Source: Nissolia schottii (lineage: Eukaryota; Streptophyta; Magnoliopsida; Fabales; Fabaceae). From it: a stretch of 64,000 bases of DNA. The notes under the pieces are model-generated. The model saw nothing but the letters and a program-made list of their open reading frames with translations, did not search any database and had not been told where the DNA came from. The stretch covers positions 1,363,775-1,427,774 of the forward strand of contig QANU01006828.1 of NCBI GenBank assembly GCA_003254905.1. The letters are read 5' to 3'. The translations under genes were made by a program, and so were the position numbers. Within the stretch, counting starts at the first letter, position 1; every line of letters begins with the position of its first letter. Below are positions 12,770-35,520 of the stretch, piece by piece.

Positions 12770-13160
12770 GACATTGTTATAGACCGGACCATAAAGGCCC
12801 AATCTAGAGGCCCGTTCTCAAGGATTCGCAGATTAACACGACTCGACTTAAGCTTATTCTTAGCAAATCACCGGTGTAATCGTCCGAGATACTCTGCTCC
12901 TAGAAGATAGCAGCACGGCCTAAGAGAATCTCTCCCAGCGAACCTCATGGCCAAAAATATCCTCTTCCCAGCGTATTACGCGAAAGAGTCCGCAACCCCA
13001 AGTACATCAAGAACCCAACTCACTCTTGATTATCCTTCTCTCTCCTTCCTTCAGTGACTTGAGCGTCAGAGTCCTTGTAGGTACCTACGCTAGCTCAGCT
13101 AATTCATGCCCGCAGAGAAGCTCCAAAATCCTACGTGGATCGAGGAACCTACTTCGATAC
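12770..13160 (+). mobile_element. LTR-retrotransposon-like fragment (probable LTR remnant)
   Basis: A locally GC-richer block that differs in composition from its surroundings. It contains the phrase GTGACTTGAGCGTCAGAGT near 13054, followed by GTAGGTACC. That phrase is typical of LTRs of Ty3/gypsy elements in legumes and other plants, as far as I recall. No primer-binding site, gag or pol was found nearby, so this would be a solo or truncated LTR. Confidence 0.4.
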
Positions 13161-13286
13161 AGACATAAATTTTATACTATTTTATTAAATGTTATACAAC
13201 AAGTACAAGTAACACATATAATTTATAACACAACTAAATTTTGAAATATAATTATACAACTAATCATCCGGTTGAAACTCAATAAT

Positions 13287-13484
13287 TTAATCTCGAATTG
13301 AGTCTCGAAAAATTTCCATCTCTGATGAAGAATTTATGTTCAAACACGGTGATGGATTCAAAACAACATACTCGTTGGTACTGCCGACATCAGCGCTGTC
13401 ATCATCGTTTTCATCTTCATAATGAACGAAGTCAACATTTGTTGTGTTGTTTCTCCTAATAAAGTTTAAAAATGGACCCGCCAC
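13287..13484 (-). pseudogene. PIF/Harbinger-like transposase C-terminal relic
   Basis: The minus strand reads a short open stretch with FLNFIRRNNTTNVDF, an acidic DENDDDSAD tract and EMEIFRDSIRD. The order (a line resembling CxLHNFIRR, an acidic spacer, a final LRDxI-like helix) resembles the C-terminus of plant Harbinger-type nuclease transposases. The catalytic part is absent. Assignment rests on remembered family pattern only. Confidence 0.35.
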
Positions 13485-13761
13485 TCCACCGACCTTGTGA
13501 CCGGGTCAAAAGGTGATATTGAATATTTTTGATATTATTATGCTTGTCTTTTTCTATATTAAGTTCATAATTTTGTTTTCATTTTATTTCCAAAAAATGT
13601 AATAATGAAAAAGAGAAATGGTGGTCACTACTTATCTGCCGCATCGTTTGACCGTCGAAAACAAACAAATGTGACTGAAGACAAGTCAATTGACATATCC
13701 TCGATTGTTAATTAGTAATAAGTCCCCCTAATTGATCTGAGTTGTCATATACAAACTGCTG

Positions 13762-13770
13762 TATATAATA
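13762..13770 (+). promoter_or_regulatory. Putative TATA box of the first O-methyltransferase gene
   Basis: TATATAATA lies upstream of a likely non-coding first exon. An acceptor at 14225 (TTGCAG) sits six bases before the ATG, which suggests that the leader is spliced and that transcription starts near 13795. Confidence 0.4.
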
Positions 13771-14231
13771 AACACACACACACACATACTATGAGTAGTG
13801 AAATAGGCCACTCCCAAGGTTGCAAGGTGCATATTCTTCTATTCTCAGCTCTTTAATTGAAGTTTATCAGTTTAGGTGTGCATCACTCTTAGGAACACCA
13901 CTAGTTAATTCTAGCTTATCTTTCACCCAACTTCTAGATATACAGTTTCATATACTTGCAATGAGACTTCTACTTTCTATTTATTGCTTGCAAAACTTTA
14001 ATGATTTTTTTTCCTAAGAATTTTTTAAATGGTGGAGCGTTAGTTAGCATATATGCAGACATGTTAACAAGATTTTTTGGGGTATAACACTGTAAATGAC
14101 TTGATAGCATCTAGGATCTTTCTTTCTTTCTTTATTTCGTTATTTCTTTCCCTTCTTCTTCTGTTGTGTGTTTGGATGGCCTTGTAAATTATACTAGTGT
14201 CTATGTTTGTGGGAATATTAATTGCAGAGAA

Positions 14232-19931
<5,700 letters not shown>

Positions 19932-20996
19932 AAAAATATGGGCTATGCATTAAATGTATTTTATGAATATGTGTGCAAATATTTCTCAATTATCTGAAAT
20001 TGTGTTTCATATCTATTGTTCCAATAAATGTGTTACTGAAATAAAATGGTAACAGTTTGAAGTTTTTAGTGGTTGCTTACGTGTAGTCATTGGTTATTGT
20101 GAATTATGGAGAATTTAGTATGAGCTATTTGTCAGACACTGAGAAAAGAAAGAAAAGGAAAGATTATTAATTAAATTAAATATTATATACCTCCTTTGAC
20201 GGCATAATAAATTTAAAGTCATTTATACAGACAATCGTCTCAACTGGGATGGAAATTTCACGACGGAATAAATCTCTCCCAATATTAATTTTTTTCATTT
20301 TGTAAAATTTAAATCTAAAACTTTGTTAAGAAAAATAAATGTTAAATTATTTGAATCAATTAACAAACAACTATTGATGCGTTTGGATTAACTATTAAAA
20401 AAACACTTTTAAAAAAATAATAAGTGATAAAATATAATTTAAAAAAATATTTTTTTTAAACAATGTAAAATATCATTTTTCTTAAAGTTTAGAAGGCTCT
20501 ACTTATAAAAAAAAGTGAAAGAATGTGTGATTTTTAATCAAATCACATTGTAATTGCAAATTAAATCCCTTAAAAAAACTATATTTAAAAATATAACTAA
20601 GATAAATATTTTTTTAAGCCAATTCAAATGGTTCTTATATTATGGAATAGAGTTGTGTTATGCTCATAACCTATTTTGATAACTCTTAAATAATTCCACT
20701 TACTTACATGGGTGTGAGACAGCAATGGACCCCATTATGATGAACCTTATAATTATGTGAGTGAAGTTGACAAAAAATTATTAAATTGAGTTGTTGAAAG
20801 AGAAATATAGAAAAAATACTATTTATTCCTTTAAAAGTCGATTTTGTAAGAGGAATGTTATAGCTAAAATAATATAGCTGTCCCCTCAATATGCTTATTT
20901 AATCTTTTTTTTTATTGTTGCAGCAAAAAAAAAAAAGAATCTCATTTCATTTTGTTTTATGCTTTTGGATCGCCCTTTTCAGATAAAATGATGTGG

Positions 20997-21039
<43 letters not shown>

Positions 21040-21656
21040 AAGTTAAAGATGCAGATTTCTTTACTCCAAACAAGAACGAATCTGTCCAAAATTTGTTGTT
21101 TATCTAACTTTTTATTGAAAAAAAAAACTAAATAAATAAATAAATAAATGGCTTTTAAAAAGCCGCCTCATTTGACTGCTAAAACAAATAATAAATAATT
21201 AACTGTAAGACTTGTAGACTTTTGATGTGTCTTGGTTGTGTGAGGTATGAAACCTCAGCCTCTGATTCAACTACATATAATTAGAGGAGCTAAATAGGAA
21301 ACCCCCCAAGTGATGTGGGGCTAAGATTCCTGCTTCTACCAAACACACTTCTCCAGGATCCTTGAGTTGTGAGAACTTCGTATCTATTTTATTTATCTCT
21401 TTGGAGCTACAATTTAGATGAAACACACTTTAGGCGTATTAATTGATTTAATTCAATTTTGCACTATAATTATAGCATCCCTAATTCTAGCTTATCTTAA
21501 ACTCAATTAATTTCTAGATATTTCTTTCATGTCATAGCACTAGTCAGACCTCTTATTTTATTATTTGGAAATATTCTGACTTCTATTTTCTAATACAATT
21601 ATTCCACACATCTTAACATCCAGGATCTTTCTTTCTATTCTGGAGATTGCAGATAA
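19932..21656. other. Intergenic between tandem methyltransferase genes, with a (GA)n tract
   Basis: No gene seen. A GA microsatellite of about eighteen units lies at roughly 20999-21036. Around 20385-20620 a MITE-like AT-rich piece begins with GATGCGTTTGGATTAAC. The last few hundred bases probably hold the promoter and a non-coding exon of copy B, because an acceptor (GATTGCAG) precedes its ATG by five bases, as in copy A. Confidence 0.5.
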
Positions 21657-23257
<1,601 letters not shown>

Positions 23258-25864
23258 GTTATGTGCTAAATATAATGTTGTGTGATTAACAATGCTTTGT
23301 GTTTGATTATACTGCTACCAGATCTTCTTCTTCTTTCTGAATAAAATTGCATTTTTGTTTTATTTTCTTAATAAATCTTTGGCTCGATGTTAAATTCCTT
23401 GTAAGATTGAATTTACCCTTATGGAATCAGAAAAGTTAATACAAGGTTTGCAAGATTCACATTTTCCCCTTTGGACAATACCAGAAAAGAATAAATGAGA
23501 ATTGTTCAATGGCATCGTTTCACTTGCAAAGTTAAATTTGTTACAAGTGTATGCTGAACCTGATTTAGCTAAAACGAAGCAATATGAAATCTTCAACAAC
23601 AAAGCATTATTATAAGACTACTCTATTTTGGCTGGGGTTGACTAAATGGCCCTTTGTAAGGCACTCATGTTTTTTAGGTTGCGTTTGATACTAGATACAC
23701 GACAGGGAAACAAAGACACTGGGACAAAAATTAGTATCCCAACCTGGTCAATTTTGATTTTTCTCATTAAAAAGTGCCAATCAATTCATACAAGATTCAT
23801 GAAGAAAATTCTGCAATGAATAGCGCTCAATTTGGAACTGCCACCACCAAGTTGGCATCTTATACAACTCAAGATTTTTTTTGTTTTGACTATCTAAGTC
23901 TCTATAATAATTCAACTAGTATAGTTATTCGTACAAGAGAGTTTAATTGCTATACACTTTCGTAACACTTAAATTCTTTATACATTTAATGAAGTTGTGA
24001 TAAAAAGACATTTGAAGATGACAAGAGCATGAATAAAATTAAGTCTTAACAATATTATAAACTCCTAACAACTCTTATGAATAACATTTGACAATGAAAT
24101 TCTCTTTTCTTCCTATTTTATTCTCTAAAATTGTTGAAATATCTTCATAACATTGTTAATAAAATAATTAGAAAACTCTGGCTTTATTCGGGATCAAGGT
24201 GAAAGTGCTTAGGTAGGGATGCCTAAAAATTTGGTCACACAACATTTACGTGAGTCAATAACACATATTCAGTAGGTTACGAACAATTTCTGTGTTGAAA
24301 TTTCTGTTGCCTCAGTAGTAGGTTATGGGTTAGTGTCTCATTTGCTTCTTACATGCTCCAATTTTGTACCAAGGTCAAAGGGTGTGAAGTTTCAACTGTG
24401 GCTGGGTAGTAGACATATAATTGATTTGGTGATGTGACTCCAAAGCTAACCTAACATTAATAAAGAAATAAAAATTAGAGTTGTGCTTTTAGTAGTGTTA
24501 ACTGAACTTTGTAGCCACATAAGCATCTTCCTTTTTATGTCTTTTTTGTATCTATATTGTTGCTCTAGACTAACAGTAGATTCTATCACCAACTCACCAT
24601 CCTTTGATTTAAAGTGACGTTACTGGTTGGATTGTGCAGAAATTATTGTACATGCAGTTTCCAAAGAATTAAGTTGTGTTGTTTTTCATACATGTATCAG
24701 TATTCTATTATTGTACATTCAGGCAGTTGTCCTATATGCTGCTTTTCATGACAATAACATCTTAGGCGCAGAGCCAGAGCCACAAGATTAATATCTCATA
24801 TTTAAACATAAACAATGAAAATAAATTCTATTATTATAAACTTTACCAGGCATTTTTAAGTCTTATAGGGTGAAACTCACTTTTTTTTTAATATTTTATG
24901 CTTAAATATAATGTGTTGATCTTGTTAGCAGATACTATGTAAGCGGGCAGTTAAACTCTGATTTTATTGTCATATATTGAATTTGAAGTAGTTTTCAAAA
25001 TTTATTTTGACAAATATTAATTTTCAAACACACCCTTCATTGGATGACACCCCCTTCATAGATTCCAAAGGTAAACTCAACTCCACACTGGACCTAAGAA
25101 AAGTTTTGTTCCTTATTATGTAGTATAACTTTATACATCATTTCTCATATTAAAAATGTCAAGAAAACGAGAGATAATAATAACCTAAAAAATTGATGAA
25201 TGTAGGAAGGAAATGGTGAATGGTGCTGAGTAAATTCTTTACTTACTCTAAGACTAAGAATTTATATCGAATGATAGACTTATTCAAAAAGCCGCTACGA
25301 ATTTATCAAATGGTAGCTAATGATTAAAGCGTCTCTAAAGGATGAGCAGGTATCATATTCTATCATGCTTATATCGCTTCATCAATTTGATCGAGAATGC
25401 AAGTGTTACTCCAACTACACTTTGCAATTTGCAATGCACAGGTATCAATCAAACAGCTATTATGATAATTCAGTGGAAGAAATTAGTTGTACAAATGTGA
25501 CTTTTCTCCAACATGAAATGCAGCCACAAGTTGGAAAATAATAAATGTACTGTAAATGATCAGCAAATTTGATGATTTTTCTAGTCTTATTTGCTCTAGA
25601 AATTACAATCATCCTCATCTCAAAACTCACATAAACCAGTCCCAAAGAAAAAGTGGTGATTGAATCTATGATTCCTGTCTCCCAATTGCTGCCAGGATTA
25701 GTGGATTACATCTTTTTGTATGGTATAAAATGCCCACATGATGGTAATTAGATACCAATGGAATATAACGATGACCAAATTGAATACCAAAGGCGAACTA
25801 GTCCATCAAGGTCCTCAAACACAACACAATTAAGGCGAACTAGATAGTAAATTTGTCTTGACCT
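23258..25864. other. Intergenic, AT-rich, no gene recognised
   Basis: Contains the 3' end of methyltransferase copy B, a MITE-family fragment at about 23675-23740 and, at its right end, the 3' UTR of the deoxyhypusine synthase gene. The other short open frames look random. Confidence 0.55.
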
Positions 25865-28690
<2,826 letters not shown>

Positions 28691-29410
28691 TCTGTCTTCT
28701 CCGCGGAATCTAAAACCAAGTTGAGCAGTGGCAGCACTTCAGTATAAATATAACTCAGCAATGCAACACAGAAAATAGGACAGCACTTATTTTTTACACT
28801 GTATTTTTCTTTGGTTATGTATCCCATTGCCTACATACAATTGAGACTAATTTTTTAGGCATGGTAATGGTAAAGAAACTCTAATTAACCAACCAAGTAG
28901 TTGTTCAACACTAGTTCTTTTTAATCAAGGTAGATGAAATAAATATCATTGAAAGTCTTATCCCCATAGCAGGAGGATCCACCTCCCTGAATCAAATTAT
29001 CAAGAATCTAATGAATTGAAAAAAAGTATGTGTGTGTGTGTGTAAAATAAAAAAAGGAGGCACTGTTAGATATTTCATTCCTAAATCAACAAAAATTCAC
29101 AATAATCAATAGAAATTGCACAAGTATAATCAGCTACATATCTGCAAGGGGAATTGGCTTTTTCTCCAGTTTACAGTTCAAGCAAGCAAAGAGAACTAAC
29201 TAAACGAAATCAGAAGAGAAGTTGCGTTGGAAAGGTGTGGTAGCAGTGATGAAAAGTAAAGAGTGGGAAGAAACCTCGAACCAGGGATTGGAGAAATGCG
29301 GAAGGACCGGAGGCAAGGGGTGTCCAGTGGCGGCGGTGCGCGGGACGCCAGAGTTGATTACGCCACCGAAGGAATCTGAATGCTACGGCCTGCGTCCCAC
29401 TCTCACCTTG
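28691..29410 (-). other. Probable spliced 5' leader and promoter of deoxyhypusine synthase
   Basis: An acceptor-like GAAGACAG ends one base before the ATG. Upstream on the minus strand, 29390-29276 is a GC- and CT-rich leader-like block ending in TTCGAG followed by GTTTCTTCC, a possible donor. That predicts an intron of about 590 bases in the leader. Inference only. Confidence 0.4.
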
Positions 29411-29831
29411 CTTGCTGCTGCTTCTTTTCTTTCTGTTTTTATTTATGTTTTATTAGTATAAATTAGTCAAGTAATATTATATATATATATATATATATCT
29501 ATCTATCTATTGGAAAACAGAGACTACCGGAGGAAAAGTTCCAAAAATGAAATAGAGAAAAATGCTTACTTCAGCGTAACTTAGAATTTTTTTTTTTTAA
29601 TTTTTTTTATTAGAAGTCGATTTAAATCCACAAAGAGAAATAGGAATTGACTTAAATCGACTGATATGGAAATAGATTTAAATTGACTCCTGTATAATAT
29701 CTCTAAAATTGAATTTATAAATAGAGGTACATGCTCATTTATAATGTGTAACAAGGTGTAGATTTCTTTGAGTTAAAGAAAGAAAAAAAAAATGAGTGGA
29801 GAGTTAATAGGTGTAAATTAAACTACACCAA

Positions 29832-29851
29832 TGTGTGTGTGTGTGTGTGTG

Positions 29852-29885
<34 letters not shown>
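29832..29885. repeat. Compound (TG)n(TA)n microsatellite
   Basis: About eleven TG units followed after ATTA by about fourteen TA units. A shorter TA/TCTA tract lies at about 29475-29510. Between 29460 and 30115 nothing else but AT-rich sequence was seen. Confidence 0.9.
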
Positions 29886-29888
<3 letters not shown>

Positions 29889-30123
29889 TCTCCATTTCAA
29901 AAATATTTTTAATTAAATAAAGATAATTTTAAATTTTAAAAATAAAGATTTGGTTAATTTTATTTAAATTAAATTATATTTATCTATTAAATTAAATTTA
30001 AGATGATAATGTAATCAAATTTAAAGGCGCAAAAGAGTATCACCCCCTAGGAAGAAAATGTGTTTGTAGGAACAAGAGAAGGCAGAGCATATCAACCATA
30101 GTCAAGGGTCCAGGGGTAGAAGC

Positions 30124-31771
30124 TAGGGGTGGGTGTTCATGGGCCGGGTTGGCCTATACCCGAACCCAGCCCTATATTTAGATCGGGCCAATTTTGAGGA
30201 CCCGGACCTGACCCTAAACCCGATAGGCCCAATCATCTTCGGACCGAGTTAAAACCCGGGTTTAGACCGGGCCAAAGCAGGCCAAAACAGGCCAAAACGT
30301 TTTGATTGCAGCAGAAATTCAGATTGCAGATTGCAGAAATTGCAGAAATTACAGCAGAATTACAGATTGCAGAAATTGCAGCAAAATTACAGATTGCAGA
30401 AATTACAGCAGAATTGCAGAATTACAGCAGATATATTGCAGAAATTAACTCCTCATTGTCAGTAGAATTACACCAGAATTGCACTAGAATTACAGCAGAT
30501 ATATTGCATAATTGCAGAAATTGCAGCAGAATTGTTTAGATATTGCAGGTTGCAGCAGATGAATATATCCAAACTCGGAATTTATCAGGCAAAACTCCAT
30601 TTATCTGGTGATAAATCATAGCCTAATGTCAATGCCTACATTTCGCAACAAAACAAGCACAATGTACAATGCATAGCGGTCATCTACTCTAATAGCTTCC
30701 AGCTTAACTTGTTAGAACTTCGAGGAAAGCTATCCTCAATCACATAGGTCATTATAAAAAGGATTCTATGCCTACACCAGTTTATGGGTACACAAGTATT
30801 GCTAAGGAGTAAGGATTAACTTAATAGAGTGCATGACCATAAATTTTAGTACATAAAAAATTATCCATCTCCAAATGGAATGACTATCAGCAGATCATTG
30901 AAATTCACTTGCAAATATAACTGCCTAAGTTTCATTAAAATAAATAAATAAGCTGGACTGGTGTAAGGTTTATAACTAATACAGTTGGAATGGAAGTACC
31001 ACATTTTAAAATAACACAGTCAAGATACATCAAAAAATCATGCTACCAAGATGAGATGCAAAATAAAACACCACCACCACCCGAAATGGAGTGATCTTAA
31101 AGATCTAGCAAAATTATTCGGAAATGGTAAGTCTAGTATAAACCACAGCTAACCTCATCCAAGCAATCATTGATCATCACTCATCAGAATGTTCATCCAA
31201 AAATGACGAAGAAACAAGGGAAACAAAAAAAAAAGCGACCAAATTACACTGAAACAGTGGCTTACCAAGGGACGACGAGTACGCAGCGAGGCGAGGCGAG
31301 GGAGGCGAGGCGAGGCGCGGCGAGGGTTTAGGGTCTGAACTATGAGTCTCTGAAGATGAACTCTGAATTTCAGAAATGAAAATTGAGAAAAGTGAGATGA
31401 GGGCTAGTGAGTGGCCTAGTGAGATGAGGGCTAATTGAGACAAGCCACTGAAGAAAGACATTTGGGCTGCTTAATAAAATTGGGCTGAGAGAAAAAACTT
31501 CGGCTGGAAGACATGGAAAAAAATTAGACCAGAAGTGCAGAACCCATGGGAATAAATTGTAATTATGAAGGGAAAAAATTAAAAAATATATAATAGTATA
31601 GTATACGGGCTGTCGGGCCGGGCCGGATGGCCCGAGACTAGACCCCGAACCCGGTATGAATTACAATCGAGTTTTTTATCTTAGAGTTTTTATTGAAATC
31701 GGGCCTAATTCGGCCCGAATGCTTCGGGCCGGTCCGGGTTGGCAGGCCGGACCGGGTTATGAACACCCCTA
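30124..31771 (-). mobile_element. Non-autonomous hAT-type transposon
   Basis: Ends are TAGGGGTG at 30124 and CACCCCTA ending at 31771, a typical hAT terminal repeat. They are flanked by GTAGAAGC (30116-30123) and GTAGAAGG (31772-31779), an 8-bp target duplication with one mismatch. Subterminal regions are packed with GGGCC, CCGGG and ACCCG words, as in plant hAT elements. On the minus strand, 31461-31260 looks like a transposase gene leader and first exon with a GGCGAG hexamer repeat, but no transposase coding sequence (no hAT dimerisation domain) follows. The interior holds a satellite-like array at 30306-30550. Confidence 0.72.
30306..30550 (+). repeat. Degenerate ATTGCAGAAATTACAGCAGA minisatellite within the hAT element
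   Basis: Irregular tandem array built from ATTGCAGAAATT, ACAGCAGAATT and TTGCAGCAG units over about 245 bases. It gives a spurious open frame with IAEIAEITAELQ-like periodic sequence. No sign of a real protein. Confidence 0.8.
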
Positions 31772-31979
31772 GTAGAAGGCATGACGCTAGCCCCTTTCCC
31801 AACCATACCATGCAAGGACACCCCTCCACAGCTCAAGAATTGCCTTCTCTCTCCTTGCGCTCTCAGCTCGAACATTGAAGAAGCCTAACAAGCCTCATTC
31901 ATACAACATACAACATATAAGAAGATGGAAAGGAATTAGGGTTAAAATTAGGGAAAATAAAAACTCAAAATTAGGGTTA

Positions 31980-32536
31980 AATTGGGGAAAATGAAATCAA
32001 ACCTTCTAATCGGAGAGTGGAGACACGGTGGCGGCCTGGCGGAGGTCCGAGGGACACGGTGGGGTGGGCGGTGGCGATGCGGCTGGGACGGGCGAAGGCG
32101 AATGGGGTCGAAGCCTCGAAGGCAGCGGGAGGACTCCGAGGGACACGGTGGGACGGGGGGCCAAGGCGAAGCTTCTGGCCCGCGGCGTGGTCGGCGGTGG
32201 CAGTCTCACACGGCGGTCGCGGGTGGGGAGTGGGACGAGCGAAGGGGGTGGTGGACGAGCGTGCATGCGAAGTGGGAGAGAAGTGAAAGTGAAAGTGTGA
32301 AAGTGTGAAAGTGAAAGTGTGAAACTGTGAAAGAAATGGGCCTGAACGGCTGAAAGGGTTAAGTACATGCGGGTCGCGGGTCGGGTCGTTTTAGGAGTCT
32401 GAACCCGAGACTCGACCCGTTTACTTTAGCGGATCGTGCGGGTCTGACCCGTCGACCGGCAAATCTAACCCGCTTGAGTCAGATTGGGTCAGATTTAGCG
32501 AGTTGGCGGGTTGGGTATAACCCGTGTTCACCCCTA
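31980..32536 (-). mobile_element. GC-rich right end of a second hAT-type element
   Basis: The block ends with GTGTTCACCCCTA at 32536, the same type of terminus as the neighbouring element, with many CGGGT/ACCCG words just inside (32369-32520). Further in is a very GC-rich stretch (32020-32260) with the phrase CCGAGGGACACGGTGGG twice (around 32047 and 32137), then a GAAAGTGT array at 32281-32330. On the minus strand this has the look of a GC-rich transposase leader exon. A matching left end was not found, so the element is truncated or was split by later insertion. Overlapping open frames in all frames reflect GC content, not genes. Confidence 0.5.
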
Positions 32537-34918
32537 AATTCAGAGATTGCAAGGGAGAGGGACTAGCAAAACTAGGTGTCCTACCTACAAAAGAGTTTTC
32601 CCTTAATTTTGTACACAGAGAACTATCAAACCTAAAGCCTACAGACTCATAATCTTAATCGGTATGCTTTGAACCTTAACCCCTTTTTTGGTTTGAATCA
32701 AGCAACTAGAATAATTTAGTAATTAATGTCCTTTAATATTAAGAAAAATAATAAAGAAAATAAATAAATAAAAATAAAATAAATACGCGCTCGTCACATG
32801 ATCAATATAATAATTAGTAGCTCTAGAGTTCAGAAATTATTAACTAAATTATTATTTGAGGGAATCCAAAAAAATAATAATTAAGAAGGAGAACCATTAC
32901 CAGGCACCCCCTCTTTCCACTTTTTATTATTATTTCTTATCCAATAACTTGTTCAATTTTACTTGTTATTTAATTAGATTAAAAAAGTATTAAATGTATT
33001 TTTTTAAATTATATTTCTGTTATTTTTCATCCTTTCAATAATTTCTTATAACTATAACACTAACTACTTAGAGTCAATTTGGTCTATACACAATATTTTT
33101 TTTATCCCAATGTTAATTAAATGATATTTTAATATGAATATTTTTTGTCAAAAACGATAACCAAAAGTTAACAGAAGGAGTAAGAACAATATCAATGCAC
33201 GGGTTGGTCACATGATCAATATAATGTAATATAATAGTCAAATAAATCTCTAGAGGTAAGAAACTGTTAAATTAAGAAAAATGATTGAGCCTTTTAGCTA
33301 TTTAATTTAATTATCCTCTTAACGATTTCATGAAGACATTTGATAGTTTTAATGGCAAAATAAGAAAAAAAAAAATTATTAACAAGTATCATTCACAAAA
33401 GTTACTGAAAAAAAATAATTAGGCTAAATTATTAGGGAATTCAAGCATTATTCTTAAATAATTATTATTTGAGTGAATACTATTTGTAAGTTGTAACAAA
33501 AACTTACACAATGCACATTCATTTGTAACAAATACAATTCCTTGGTAACGAACACAATGCATATTTATTAGATGGATAGTACTATTTACACCACTTAAAA
33601 ATGTGTAAAAATATTGTCCCTCCACTCACAATATATTAACATTTTTGTTTATTAATTATAATTAATATAAATCATTCAAAACATAATATCTCTCTCTTTC
33701 TCTTTCCTTTGGCTCTTTTTTCATAACAAATTTATAGAGACTATTTACATGAGTAGAAAAGAATTGAGAGGAAATGTTAGTGGTGATTAGGAGAGAGAAA
33801 ATGATATTAATGTCATGTAAGGTTTTGTTAGTGTGTAATTTAATGGAGGAACTACCTAGTCTAACAACAAACAAGTTTAGGAACTAAGTAGAAATTTAAG
33901 AAAAAATTGAAAGAACAAATACGAGACAAAGGCTTCATGGCAGCAACTTTCCAACAGCTGCAAGATGAAATGGATCCCTACTTCGGTGAACTTGCTGGCA
34001 GCAAGGGCAGGTCTCATGCTTGCTTGGGAAACACTCACACAACTAACATTTTTTATCCAGAGAAAAACACTCTCACTTTCTCATTTTGAATGGATTATCA
34101 CTTTAGAAAAGATTACTCCTATATAAATTTGATTAAAGTTATAATCACTTAGTATTCAACCATTTTATATTTGTTAATGTGTCTGTTTCAACTTTTAAAA
34201 AATTGATTAAAAATTTGATTTTTAATATAGATTTAAAAAAGGTGAATACAAAAACCATTAAGATTCGTCTAATAGTGAGAGATTTGAGTAATATGCATAA
34301 GATTATAGGTTCAAAATTCATTACAACTAATGTAATTTTTGAAATACAAAAAAAAGGTGAAAACTTATGTTTTTTTAAGAAGCTGATATGTTTAGCTTCT
34401 CTAAAAAAAATTGAAAATTGATTTTTTTAGGATTATTTTTAAAAATTTATGTAAGAAATTAATTATTTCAAAAAAAATAATTATTTTAATAAATAAGCTT
34501 AAACATACACACCTTAATCCTCATCAAATACATTAATTTTATAATCCACTAGTACAATCTAAATAATTTTAATAATTATTATATTTTAAACTTTCTTTTG
34601 GAGTCATGGGCTCAAAACACTAGGAAGTAGAAATAAATTCTTTCACCTACAGTGTAAAAAATCATGCATATAAAATAATTTAATTGATTGACAGTATAAA
34701 AAAACTTTACACTATCATTAGACAATAGTTAAACTATCTTGTTCTATAGTTTAATTTTGACATAATTTTAATGTAAAATTCTTATACAAATATTTAATTA
34801 TACTTTTCTATAATTTTTAAAATAATAAATATACTTTAAAAATAAAATATTATTAGCAAAGTGATAATAATTTTTTTTTGAAGGTGAGACAAGAAGGAAG
34901 AAAAAAACAAAGACAAGA
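32537..34918. other. Intergenic, very AT-rich, no gene recognised
   Basis: A short exon-like open stretch at 33907-34020 (words ATFQQLQDEMDPYFGEL) has normal amino acid composition, but no splice context or family match was recognised. Around 34280-34345 is a tRNA-promoter-like phrase (TATAGGTTCAAAATTC) that could be SINE-derived. The rest is A/T tracts. Confidence 0.45.
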
Positions 34919-35275
34919 TTACACGCTCACATCATCTTCATGAAGAAGAGCGAGGGTAATATTTGAAGGAGAGTCACAAGCAGTGAACCCCTGACTAGAA
35001 TGAGAACCCAACTTTGCCAAGTTATCCGCACACATGTTGGCTGTATGAAGAACATGACTGTGAGCAACATCCCAATCACGATGAAGACGCTGTTGAATAA
35101 ATTGAACCAGATCCTTAAGAATGGGTGATCGATGATGCTTATTAGAAATCACAAGACTCATTGCCAAAGCACAATCTGATTCACACACAAGACTACGCCA
35201 TCCACAACTCCAAGCAAAACAAAGCCCTTCCCTGATTGCAAATGACTCAACAATCATAACATCCTGAGTCTGCAA
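34919..35275 (-). mobile_element. LINE RNase H-like domain relic
   Basis: The minus strand reads MIVESFAIREGLCFAWSCGW, then VCESDCALAMSLV and later VAHSHVLHTANMCADNLAKLG. This matches the second half of the plant RNase H fold (RVT_3): the Glu-containing helix before GL, the ESD catalytic Asp, and the final HxxHxxNxxAD helix. No reverse transcriptase is attached. It may be an isolated 3' end of a LINE or a domesticated RNase H-like exon; the first is more likely. Confidence 0.7.
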
Positions 35276-35384
35276 ACACATATTAAAGCCAGTGATAATA
35301 ATGTTACTTATAAGTAAAAAATTTGAAAAAATCAAATCATATTACAATGAAAAATGCAAGCGTATGAGACTAAGTTAACATTTT

Positions 35385-35496
35385 GAGTTTTTTATTGTAT
35401 TACCCCTGCCAAACCGTGATAGTCCTGTAATAAGTTTTTAAACGAGGGTATTTCGGTAATATGTTTTTATGGCAGGGGTAATACAGTAAAAAACTC
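35385..35496. mobile_element. 112-bp MITE with 9-bp target-site duplication
   Basis: Terminal repeats GAGTTTTTTATTGTATTACC and, on the other strand, GAGTTTTTTACTGTATTACC continue inward to CCTGCCA on both sides. The direct repeat TAACATTTT flanks both ends (35376-35384 and 35497-35505). A 9-bp duplication fits a Mutator-like origin. The insertion lies about 80 bp upstream of the eL31 promoter motifs. A half copy of the same family occurs at 16172-16258. Confidence 0.85.
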
Positions 35497-35520
35497 TAAC
35501 ATTTTTTTTACCCGAGGTCC

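Noticed and set aside
30306-30539. 77-codon open frame with IAEIAEITAELQ periodicity
   Set aside because: Translation of a minisatellite inside a transposon. No stable frame or domain.
31982-32368. Several long overlapping open frames on both strands (90-120 codons)
   Set aside because: They coincide in all frames with a GC-rich, repeat-containing block, where stop codons are rare by composition. No domain or consistent start was seen.
33907-34089. 60-codon open frame with exon-like composition
   Set aside because: No family recognised and no convincing splice or promoter context; left as unexplained intergenic sequence.
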